From Acheta domesticus (taxonomy: Eukaryota; Arthropoda; Insecta; Orthoptera; Gryllidae), in the NCBI GenBank assembly GCA_031308135.1, contig JAHLJT010000631.1:194794685-194858684 (forward strand): a DNA stretch of 64,000 nucleotides, written 5' to 3'. Shown in pieces: positions 34,434 through 45,768 of this stretch. Numbering within the stretch: the stretch's first letter is position 1; every line of letters starts with the position of its first letter. The position numbers and the translations under genes are program-made. The notes beneath the pieces are model-generated. The model was not told where the DNA came from and searched no databases. It saw only the letters and a program-made list of their open reading frames with translations.

Positions 34434-35810
34434 GTACGTATACACGGAGTGATATACGTAGTATAGGGAAAGTTATGTAATGCTGTGCGAAAAAATGGCC
34501 AATTTTCGGCGGAAAAAAGTGAATTGCCGGGCCGTGAAAACGAATAAGAGGATAAAACCAGTTGCTATATTAAGAAAAAAAATCCTATATCTCGTGGTGT
34601 GGTCAAAATCCATGATTTGTTGCTTCTTTATATTGTACTTAAAAATCGATTGACGGCATTCCGTCCGTCTGTCCGTCTGTCCGCTTGCGGTCAACGCTAG
34701 CGCCAAAACCGTTCGGTCGATTTTCTTCAAAATTGATATTCCCCAGTCGATCTGATTCTAGTCGAAGCTTTGTGATTTTGAAAAAGATTCTTTAAAATTT
34801 GGGGATACTTTATATGAAGCCCCCCGGGGATTTTCAACATTTTCTCAAAAACGGCTCCAAATTTTTTCTTTAAATTTCTTGTATGAATAGAGGAAAATAC
34901 ACTTTTTAACATGGCATAGGTCCGATTTTCACGTACAGCTCTGAATTTTCGAAAATTGTGAAAGTTTGAATTTTTTTCGGCGTCTTTCTCCAACTACAAA
35001 ATTGAAGATAGAGATTTTTTCTTCAAATAAAATTTGTTCTGCATATTGAGTTCTTTAATAAAGGTCATGTAAATGTTTTTCACAATTTTGGTAGTTTTCG
35101 TGCAATATTGCGTGCAATATGTGCAATTTTAAAAAATTACAAAAACAAGATTTTCTCAAAAACGGCTCCAAATTTTTTCTTTAAACTTTTGGTAGGGATA
35201 GTGGTAAATGTACTCTATTAATGACATAAAAGCCATTTTGGTCTATTGGTTGGTTTTTTCAAAAATTACAAAAATGTAAATTTTTTTACTTGTCTCTCAC
35301 GTCGGTAATATTTACATTATCGGCCATTTTTTTACATTATTATATTTAAGAGTATATATGCTTTAAATAATGTCAAGTAAAGTTTCTCGAAAACCCTACC
35401 GTTTTCTGTGAAAAGTAGCTCAAATTTCGGCATTTTCAGAAATGCTCAAACGTCATTTTCTCGTATATGGCTGCAATTTTTTCTTGAAACTTTTGTAACG
35501 GATAGTGCTAATTACACTCATTAGTATATCGTGAAGTTTATTTTGAGTTTTTTCTTGTTTTTTTCAAAAATTATATAAATATAAATTTTTTGAAAGATCT
35601 CTCACATCTTTAATATGCACATTATCCACAATTTGTAAAGATGATTATATTTGTGAGTGTAAGTGCTTCAAATAACTTCAAATAAAGTATTTTGAAAACT
35701 CAAAAATTTTCTGTGAAAATGAGCTTCAAATTTTGCATTTTTAGTATTGCTAAAACGCCATTTTCTCTTAAACGGCACATACTTTTTAAAAGAAAATTGC
35801 CATTTACGGC
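34434..35810 (+). repeat. Hairpin-headed repeat family, longest copy, with a ~306-bp tandem array
   Basis: The head is a short hairpin, TATAC-GTA-GTATA, then GGGAAAGTTATGTAATGCTG, followed by an ordered block with CCGTCCGTCTGTCCGTCTGT and GGTCAACGCTAGCGCC. From about 34,840 the sequence is a diverged tandem array: TTTTCTC..AAACGGC/ATGGC-like unit starts fall at about 34,840, 35,150, 35,456 and 35,761. Each unit also holds TTTTTTCTT.AA.CTTTTG, CAAAAATTA.A.AAA.T and CTCTCAC.TC..TAATAT blocks. The head aligns with 17.0 kb and, inverted, with 58.3 kb. Stops in every frame rule out coding. I do not recognise the family. Confidence 0.7.
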
Positions 35811-37796
35811 TAGGTTTTTGTGTTCTTTAATATTCTAAAATTAATGTTTCTGTTCTACCAATAGGAAACCGAAAAATTAAGAAAATGACAAAAAAATGTA
35901 CTTTTGGCGATTATAGATGGTAGCTGGCAAGAAAGAGTATGTGGCAATTCCGAATAGCTAGCGAAGACCCAGGAAAATAGAAAACTAACACGGGAAAGTC
36001 TGCGCCATTCTGTTTCTGTTTTTTGACAAATAAATAAATAAAATAAATACGGTCATGCTTAATTTTTTCAAAATACGAGTAGTTTTTCTTTAATTTTGTG
36101 ACAAACGTAATAGGCCGCTGTAAATTTACTGCGCTTCGGACAGCTGGATGCGTCGTAAATTAGAATGTGCAATTTTGTGTATTATTTCTTTCTTCGTTCC
36201 TTACATTCGAACTTTGTTATAGAATTACACATTAATATTTTAGAAATTGTTTATTTTGAAATATTTGAAATAAGTAAAAAGAATTAATAGCTCTCAGAAT
36301 AGCGACAATGCAGGGTCTGCAACAATGGAATTCACTTTGCGCTCGCGAATATCTGTGAATTAGTGTCATTGTTGTGACCTAATGGAGCTGTATGAAAAGG
36401 AGTTATAATTGTCTAATTTATGTTGATATTTGCAGGCAAATATTTAGTTTTGCACCAAGTGCTGTACCATTTGTAGTGAGTAGAGAATTTGTTGCATGGT
36501 TTTAAAATACTCTTCCCTAATCATATCCCAATGGAAGGCATTTCTATATTTCCAGGGTATCAGGCTTCTTTTTCCAATACAGGGTTACAAAACTTTTGCA
36601 TTCTATTTTTGTGAAGTTGTAGAATTCACATAGTTCTGACAACACTGCAATGGAAATAGTGAGTTCCAAGCGAAGATGTTAGTAGCGCATGAAATGCAAT
36701 ATTACAGTACTACTTAGCTGTTTCCTCTAATACGAGAAAGTAAGTGCTGTTGTAGCACCACTAGTTTAAAGAAAACATCCGTATTTTTAAAGTCAGAATG
36801 GAATTCGTCAAGTCTCCGTGAAATTCTCTTTCTTTAGAGCCCACATTTATAAAGATTGGTTGCGTGTGAGAGCCGGAACCCAAAGGTATACTACAGAAAT
36901 AATACAGGAGATATTCAGATATTCAGATTCAGATGCTACCTTACAGCATATCGAAGAATCTTCTCAGAAGAATTATCTCAGCTTCAGTGCTCCCCACCTA
37001 AGGTGCTAAACCTTATATGGTCGGTTAGTAAGGTGGTATATCGATCAAATTTTGGACCAGATTACTTGGAGAACACTGATGATAAGGTAAAATTTCTCGA
37101 AACATTCTGAAATGTGACATCTGAATATCGTGTAAAATAGCACATACTTTATTTTGGAAAATTATTTCTATTTAATCCATCCATAAATGTACAGAGATTT
37201 TATCGCTATTTTTTAAAGTTTGAAAGCTTAATAAATGTATTTTTTAAATGCTAATTTAGCATAAATCATGCTGGTGTGATATTTATCTATGGTATATCAC
37301 AGTCTACACTGCTACGATAAAACGTGTCCTTCCGACTTCAAATGGCGCAGATATCAGAATGACGCATTTAATTATTCCCTTTCTGAAAAATTGAAAATTA
37401 AAAATCTCCTGCTTTATGGTAATATAATTTATAAAAAAACTATTAATAATAATAAATTGTGCGTGAATTAGCATGAAATATATTTTGGTATTGTGAACAA
37501 AGAAAAATGTATGATTTTAGTGAAAAGTGGTTCATAAATTTAACATTATCATGTCGAAAAGAGGGTTTGCTTATTTTGTTAAAATTACGTTTCTAAATTA
37601 TTGCTTTTTAATTACAATTGATTTAAAAAATTGTCCTTAAATTACAAAGGCGTCGTCTTTTAGACGACGAAACTTCTCCTACCCCCTTCCCCTGACACCC
37701 CGTTATTGAATCTCTAGGTACCTTCATTGAGTGACTAGCCACTCAAATACTCGTAACTTGTGTGAATAATTAATACGAACTCCTTGACTGCATTTA
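35811..37796. other. AT-rich non-coding DNA with a retroposon-like tail
   Basis: At 36,021-36,049 CTGTTTTTTGACAAATAAAT runs into an (AAAT)n-type tail; a near-identical phrase lies on the minus strand at 45,171-45,197. No coding exon recognised. Confidence 0.45.
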
Positions 37797-37980
37797 TACT
37801 TCGATTTTTTTAACGTGGCATTTCAAGGTCACATATGAAAAAGGGAGAGGGAAGACACACTCCAATAGAGAGCTGCCACGTCACAACAGCTCCCGCTTTT
37901 AAAGCTTCCTATTGGAGTCTGCCTTCCCTCTTCCTTTTTCATGTGTGACCTTGAAATGCCACGTTAAAGAAATCGAAGTA
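37797..37980. mobile_element. Hairpin MITE with TA ends (copy 2)
   Basis: An almost symmetric inverted repeat with arms of about 70 bp: CTTCGATTTTTTTAACGTGG on the left and its reverse complement at the right, then TTTCAAGGTCACAT.TGAAAA on both arms, down to CTCCAATAG / CTATTGGAG. The loop is only about 40 bp. TA flanks both sides (37,797-37,798; 37,979-37,980). The arms agree better than those of the related element at 8368, suggesting a younger insertion. It carries no gene; a transcript would form a long hairpin RNA. Confidence 0.85.
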
Positions 37981-40900
37981 TAAGTTTTGTTCTGAACATT
38001 TAGTAATCATAATGCGACGACAGTGATCATAACAAAAGTTGCATGGTGAAGTATTTTTCCTGACGCTCCTCAAAACCACTGGGCATAACCAAGCATGTGT
38101 CTGTCGTGAGAGTCACATTATTTAGGTGTATCTATAAAAAGCTTTAAAATATACATTGTAACTGTATATCATACATATTCAATCCATTAAATTGTTTCAT
38201 TGTGAAAATGAGGTTTTATTTACTTTTACCCAACGTGGTCTGTCGGACTACACCTTTGTAAAGATGCTTGCTGCAGGTCACCTTTGTAATCTAGGGTTCA
38301 CAGATTCTGTGATAAAAGTTGTAACTTTTGAACTTGCATACTTACTTTCAAATTTATTACACGATGACAAACCGTCATAAATTTTTATGAACCCCGAGCC
38401 TCTCTGCAGCCCCGCAGAGTAAATGTGCAGCACTAGTTGTAAAAGGCTAAATCGGCTCTCCAGCTACTATTATGTTGGTGTCCCGTAATTGTTGCCTCTA
38501 TAGAGATCAGCACGAGCACTCAGTAATGTTTTGCTCATTAATATGTATTAGATGGAGCGTGTAATAGAACAACGCATTACATACGCATCAACTATTTCCG
38601 ATGTCGAATAGAATACATGTGTTATGAAGTTACGTAATAATGCACACGTAGTCGAGTGTTCTAAACCTCAATTGATTAAGAATATTGCTTGGATATTGAG
38701 TCCTGAATTTTGTATAAACAATACACATTCTTACGGCTCAATTTACGTTTACTCAACTGAACTAAGTATTTCCTAAATATCATTAACGTGTTGGATTTTG
38801 AATTTAAAACATGCTTGTGAACAGTTCTAAATCCAACGTTATTATTAAAATTAAGAAAATATATGTTCTATATTTCGCGTATATATTCACATATCTGCTC
38901 ATGGGTAATCAGTTTTTTGGATCCTTCCTGAACATACTATGATTTTTTAAAAGAAACAGGTATTTAGGGCGGTAGTTAAAGCATTTGCGGAGCTGATCGA
39001 TATTTAAAATTATTTTCTTTAGATTTGATTATTCTTCGTTTGATTTCTCTCGATAACATCGAATGATAAACACTGTCTTTTATCGGATACATTAAAAATA
39101 TTCTTGAATAATAATAGAAAAAAGTGTTTTTGAAATTTCAAGCTACTTATATAGGTGGAATACTAAATTTCAATACTGCCTTTCCCGCAAAATTGATTTC
39201 ATTAAACCTATTAATGATAATTAAAACTAGTTTTGTTAATAAACATAAAATAAAGTATTTCTGTGGATACGCATTACATTTCTTTACAATGATCAAGACG
39301 GGCAAGTGTACGATGCAAACCCACTTAAATATGAACTTTTATAGCATAATCACTATTTTCCTTATTAAATTTTAACCTTAGTCAGACGTCGCACAAACTC
39401 TAAAATCAATAATGCAAATAAAGTAAATGTAACTTTGTTACCTGCGCACATTTTTTCAAGTCATTGGGGAATATACTTATTCGAATCGTCGATTCATCTC
39501 AAAGTAGGCGCAGCAGTAATTTTATTCCTTTTCGAAGGACACTATGAGCAATAATAGCCAAAAATGGCGCATCTTCCAATATATATATTCACACACATGA
39601 GAGAGATCAATAATAGCCACAATCTTACATATCTCCCTGTTCTACGCCGAACGTAGTTTTTTTTACAGTTTCTTGACGTTAAATAAATAAATGAATAAAG
39701 AAATAATAAATGCCAGAGCAATCATGTTAAACTTTTATGGATATTTATTTAACATTTTGTAAAAACGTATTTTCATCATTCATCTAAAGCAAACAATACT
39801 CGTACAATAGTTATATTGTACGAGGAAAATAGGAGTTAATGCTTTTCCAGAATTTTTATCCTAAATTTTCTCATTTATGTTCTGCCATATCCGTCAAATT
39901 TCTATACATTTGATCATCCTTGTTATAATTAATATATTACAAGTATTATAATTTACAAACATGTATTATCTGTTTATTTATGTACTAGAAATTGGTTGGT
40001 ATTGTAATAATTCATCGCACGTTCTAGAAAAATATTATTTCAAACACACTTCTGGGCAAATATGGTGTTTTTTTATCTCGACGGAGATGACGACATCAAA
40101 CAATTCCACCTAAATTTATCGCCTGCTTGAAATCGATACGAAGTTCTTGTTGCTCAATTAAATGTATTAAAAGCCTGATGGCGTAAAGTCAAAACGCCAA
40201 CCTCTAATCGGGGAGCTGTTATTAAAACATAATGTAATACTAATAGGCTATTAATACACCAAAACCTCTCCCTCGTTCTCCATTTGCTCGTTCTCTCTCA
40301 AATTTACGCCCCGGCAAACACGCTCTATTGCGTTGGAATACTTTGTATTACTGGCATCTCCACTCGCGTAGGACGGTTTGCGTGAGAAACTTCCGGAATG
40401 CATGCAGAATCAGACATGCGAGGTATTCGCAAACGATAGAATTTCGAATGAATGTTGAGTGCAGCGTTGGTATGAAGCAGATGCCAGAATGTTAATTTCA
40501 GTTGTCATTCTGAAAGAATGAACCAACAATCGAATACTGCTCATAATTTTCCACACAATAATTTGCCAGTAAATTATAATTTTAACTTTTGATGTGAATG
40601 TAAGACGTGAACTCGATGTTTAAACATCGAAATAACTCGCACTATAATTTCATTTCATTTTTTTAAAATAGTGGTACTACAATAGCTCATAATTTCTTGC
40701 ATTATTTCTAACTTTTCCAATTTTCGAAAATATACAGAGTTCAACGAAAATGAGACCTCTGACATTCTTTTAAGCATCCCTTCTCCTATCTATGAGAAAA
40801 TTTTTGATGAAAAAAACTTGGAGCAGTTTTTGATAAAACGTTTTTCTTCTTATGATTTGCGTTAACTTTAAGCATACATTGCACAAAAACAGCATGTTTT

Positions 40901-41054
40901 TTAAATAATTGAATATGGTCGCTCTCAGGAAAAAATGTAGTATTATCTTATACTGTACGTTTGTATTTCTTACGAGGGCACATACGCACAAATTTCTTAA
41001 CTGTATATAAGACTTTTACGTCCCAGTGCAAAGACCCCTTACTTTTCGATGTTG
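37981..41054. other. AT-rich non-coding DNA
   Basis: No gene recognised. Around 39,661-39,700 an ACAGTTTCTTGACGTTAAAT phrase leads into AAATAAATAAATG, a retroposon-like tail similar to those at 36.0 and 45.2 kb. Confidence 0.45.
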
Positions 41055-41150
41055 GAAATACGGCACGTCTTTGCCTCCAAGCGTGTTGCAGGACACAGTG
41101 GTCACCCGATTGGCCTTTTGCGTGGGCATCCCTAGCGCCTTGCCCCGTAT
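41055..41150 (-). repeat. Unrecognised ~95-bp dispersed repeat (copy 2)
   Basis: On the minus strand it reads GGGATGCCCACGCAAAAGGC, CGGGTGACCACTGTGTCCT and TTGGAGGCA, matching 26,527-26,645 in order. Immediately at its minus-strand upstream side, a GTATAGTACCCGT phrase is repeated in tandem (41,147-41,175). Confidence 0.5.
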
Positions 41151-41368
41151 AGTACCCGTAACGTATAGTACCCGTGGGCGGAGCGTCTTCAGAGAACTTC
41201 GACATCCATTAGAAACTTTCAAACTAACAATTTCTATTGGTCCAAGCACATCCCAATCTTCTTCACATTCAAAGCTTTCGTGTCAGCAGCAAAAAAAGTG
41301 CGTTCTGTTACAATGTAAACTCTGTCGGTTGAACATGCGTTAGTGTATGATTCGTTCATTCATTTAGT

Positions 41369-41925
41369 ATTCTGGTTGCGTCAACTGCTAAGGTCATTAG
41401 TCCCGGAAGTGTAATGCATGCTTTTATTGTAGTAGGTGGTAGTGATCGTACGCTGCTAGATGGCGAGATCCGGTGCTGAACTACACGTTGCCTTGCGAGG
41501 TCCCCAACCAGGCCTCTCCCACAAGCGTGGTACCCCCCCTCTTAGTCGGGTCAATCGCTAAGCTGTCGAATGATCTCCCGGCAGTGTAGTATATGGTAGT
41601 GTAGTGTGGTAGTGTAGTATATGTGAGTGTATGTGTGTGTGCGTAAGTAAGGGGTGAGAATAGGTCAAGGAAGAGGAGGGAAAGATCACGTGCGGCGCGT
41701 GGCCCGTTTGTTTATGTACTTCTCCAGAACTCTCCTGGTGTTGGTCGGTGAAAACTACCAATCAAACCGTCCACTAGAATTCTCCTCTAGACAGCGGCTA
41801 AATACGACTTAGCTCTCCAGCTAGTATCGAAAATTCTACTACTGACGGGACTCGAATCCTAGGGCCTCCAGGTCAAAGAACTTCAGTAGCAGCTATTGAT
41901 GCCCTGGTACGTTATTGTATGCCGT
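41369..41925 (-). repeat. SINE family C, near full-length copy
   Basis: Inverted relative to the 22.7-kb reference. From the right end, the minus strand reads a tRNA-like head with GGATTCGAGTCCCG, then TCGAAAATTCT-type, CTAGACAGCGGC (complement), GGTGTTGGTCGG, GGCCCGTTTG, and ends with GGACTAATGACC (all in the expected order). An expanded GTGTAGTATATG/TGTGTG tract at 41,580-41,640 is a local addition. Confidence 0.8.
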
Positions 41926-42793
41926 AAAATTTCATGCCATATGGCAATCAAAGTACTATTGTAGGCAATTAAAGCATTCCTTCTTCTCTATGTCATTATA
42001 GTGCGTGAATGCCATTCATTTAAAGTCCAGTCGAACTCTGTTGTGTGTAAACGTGTTCATAAAGTGCAAATTGTGCTTCATTTGCACACCAACGTGCAAA
42101 TTGCATTTAGAAGTGTGCAGTAATTGAAACAAATAAAACTGTGATAAGTATCACAATAGTCATATCGAGTTAAGATTTCACTGGTTCCCTGTGTCATTAA
42201 ACTCGAGCTGCCCGTGTGTTTTGCGCGAATTGTGTAAAGTGCCATTTCCTAATGCGTGCGAGTGAGTGTACACAGCGTATGCAAGTGCGTGTATTTCTTG
42301 TGCTCGTTTAACATCGACACAATTAATTTCAAACTATGCGGAGTATTGCTTTAATTTATGGTATATCAACACACCTTGCAATCTTTAGGATAGGTCACGC
42401 AATTGCTGAAGAATTAATTAGTGATGATAGGATTTAGCCCTTTAACATTTTTTTTAAAAAATGCACTTTGAATACAATGCTAAGGCATTTTTTAGCGTTA
42501 CAAAAATTAATATGTAGTATTTTGTAGCTTTTGTTAAGAAAATTATTAATTGAGGACACTATAAGATAAAATTATTTTGATGCTTTTTAGATTTTTCTAT
42601 TAAAATCAGGAAATATGGGAAGCTAATTTAATATTTCGCGATTTATAAACTTCAACAAATATAAAAGCGTAAGAAGTAACGCATGCGTCCTAGACCTAAG
42701 ACCTTCCTCTTCTTCCGATGACCTTCTCCGAATAGCGAAACGAGGAAGCTGACACCCATTGAAGTATCCTGGGCACTCAGGCTTTCAGAATAA

Positions 42794-42795
<2 letters not shown>

Positions 42796-42832
<37 letters not shown>

Positions 42833-42851
42833 ATTATTATTATTAATATTA
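42796..42851. repeat. (ATT)n microsatellite
   Basis: About 18 ATT units with two interruptions; directly visible. Confidence 0.9.
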
Positions 42852-42937
42852 TCTTTGATTTTGCTCTGTTACTTAAATCTTACTTATAAATTAATAAATA
42901 TAGCCACTCTCAAATTATATGTTTTCAAACTTCGATG

Positions 42938-42958
42938 TGTTGTTGTTGTTGTTGTTGT
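42938..42958. repeat. (GTT)n microsatellite
   Basis: Seven GTT units, 90 bp after the (ATT)n run. Confidence 0.85.
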
Positions 42959-45768
42959 CGATGTCGCATGCCTAGCTAGAGAGCAAACACGAAGGAAACC
43001 ATAAAATGCAATTTAGCGATTATATCGCAGATTCACTATGATTTCCCATTTTGTGATCGATTTCCCATTTTACCGCTGATTGAAAACCTTCAGAACTGCA
43101 CCGACCGTAAACAATACAATTACTGATTTTGTATCACTTGGTAACATTTCGCATTGACAAAATCTACCTCCTCTAACCATCATTTGAATACCCGCGCGAT
43201 GAGAAAAGAAGCAGCATCGTGACGAAAAGAAGTTCCGACACCCAGGAAGGAGAGAGCGCTGCAGTAGCGTGAGCACTAAGCCTGACCGAAGAACTCCGTA
43301 ACCGATTCTCATTCTTTTCCCGGACGTGAAGGCGCAAGCTCCGGTTTGCAGAGTTGGATAGTGTGATGTACTTGTGTAATCCGGAGAAACCTCTCAAAAG
43401 CTGATGAAGTGTGCACGATCTTTCACCGCTGATGGGACAGCACAGACTCCTGTAGGCGAAAGGATGGCGCCTTGATACTGAGGCAGAAGGTCGCCGACAC
43501 AGGTCGAAATTCAAGTAAGATCGTTGAGATTTTCTATCAGATTGCAAAATATTTAGTTAAGGTTTTGCGTAGTTATTATGATAATGAATGTGCAGTTGCT
43601 AAGAAGTATGGGGATAGGTGGACAAGATTTAAAATAGAGGTTTTGAGTTTAATGGAGATAGTCTGGAGTGATGTGAGTCGTATCAGCCCTTTTGAAACAG
43701 AGATTACTTTTTTCTTTAAACCCTTTGTATTCTTTTTCTCCGTGTTCAGGACTCTACACTGTGCCACAAACGTGGAAACTGTTTACTGGTCTTCACTTTG
43801 AACGCATAAACATGACCGCTCACTTTAAATCGTATCCCCGACAATTTCTGTCAGGGTTTGAAAACACGCAGAGGCATCAATGAGAGATGTAATCCAATCA
43901 CTGGAAGTGAAACATTTGTAACTGAGTTAACTTTTTTGCACAGTTCAGCCAGTATTATAGTGATTCACATTTTAAAAGTAGTACGAGAAAGTGTTTAATG
44001 TTGGAAAGCATTAATTGTTTTACATTTCAGTTGGTACCCCGATTTCTGAGTAATATTTTGATATTAGGATACATAAAAGGTGACTACATAATATACACAC
44101 AATGTGACATACATAATATGTTAGTTCGTTGTAATTTTCTTAGAAGGAATAAAGAAGGGATAAGCTTTATCTAACTTACGGCATTTTAAAAAGAAACAAC
44201 AATACCAAAAAATATATCGCTTCTCCATAAAAAGTATTAATATAGCAAAAATCAGCGAAATACGGGAATATTGACCTGGATATTTATTTACATTTTATCA
44301 GAATTAATGTTTTGAAATTACTGCTATTTTAGTTGTTTTTTTATGCATTCGTAACATTACGATCTGTTTTGATTATTGTGTAAAAAATGGTTGAGATGCT
44401 TTAGTGGGATAGGTGCAAAGAACTCCTTTGCAACAGGACAGTTTTTTTCTACAACGTCTCTGGAGATCAAACGGATGAGTCAAAGTTCGAACATATGAAT
44501 TCATAAGTCAACAAACCTCTTATTGCCTAGGATGTGGAAGAAGTATTATTACGAATACAGATTTTTAGAGAATTTTAGACAAAAAGCTGAAATTTGTTAG
44601 AAATAGCTGATGATGGGGTATTATTGAAAGCCATGTTGAGAATCGAGGAGTGATGCAGAAGGGTTTGATTGAGTGCAAAAGTTGTTGGAAACTTCTGAAG
44701 ACCAGAGACTGAATTTCATCGGCGACAAGTACTTAAAAGAAACTTTGAAGACATCAGATAACTCTGACGTTAAGTGACAACGGTTTTATGATTGTGATGC
44801 ATACGTCATAGTAGATTCTGGAAGCATAGAATAGGACTTCAACCAACAGACTGCATCTCATACTAACTCAGAAAAAGTGGACTCCTCCCTCCAAAAACGC
44901 AAACATTCCGTATGATGTTTCGAGAATATTTATTGTGTCAAATAAGTGAAGATGGTAAGTATGGAATGTATATGGAAAATAGAGAAGTGCGTTCAAGGAG
45001 GGAAAACGCTTTGGCAGTACTATCCAAACACAAACTGAGAGTTTGACGGGCGATGGTGCACAATGGTCCAAAATAGCCACAGTCCATTGACAAAAGGAGA
45101 TAAAACGTCGATTCGTACATCTCAACTCAAAATATATTACTTGGAGAAATACAAAATGATATAATCAGTTGTTTATTTATTTATTTGTCAAAAAACAGTA
45201 AAAACTTTATATTACGTGTGGGGAAAGAAATTTATCTGCGCACATTTTCTTGAGGGCCAGAATTAAAAAAAACTTATATATGATGTTTACAGAATAGTTA
45301 ACTATAGTAATAAAAGAAATATACATATCATCTGAATTCTTTGACAACCTTAACACTATAACCTCAAAGACCAATTTATACAAAATCTTCATTTTGTTAA
45401 TGAAACTTTGCTAATAGCATTTTATAGAGTTATTATTGTGTATAAATTGGACATTTTGGTAAGATTCTTGCAATATCTCATGCCTTAAACCATACTATAA
45501 TTAAAACTTTCCTAGCCAGGAGAGGAAACGACTATACTAATTTGAGTTTTAAATTGTTTTCCATTCTCCTTTAAAAAGATTTATTGAATTTGTTTCATGA
45601 CGAGTAGAATAAATAGCAGTTTTCTATAAAATTAAATCATCACCAGCCCACACTGTATGAAAGCAATGTTTTTGAAATGGTTTCATGAATTCGTCACGCT
45701 CAACTCAGATTTGGACATCTATTCATTTTTGTACCAAAATATTTAATTTTAATTTAAAAGGTGTAATA

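Larger units (their letters stand above)
41926..45768. other. AT-rich non-coding DNA with microsatellites
   Basis: No gene recognised. It contains an (ATT)n run at 42,796-42,851 and a (GTT)n run at 42,938-42,958. A less AT-rich stretch at 43,070-43,500 has open frames on both strands (up to 124 codons) without a known motif. A (AAAT)n-type tail preceded by CTGTTTTTTGAC lies on the minus strand at 45,171-45,197. Confidence 0.5.
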
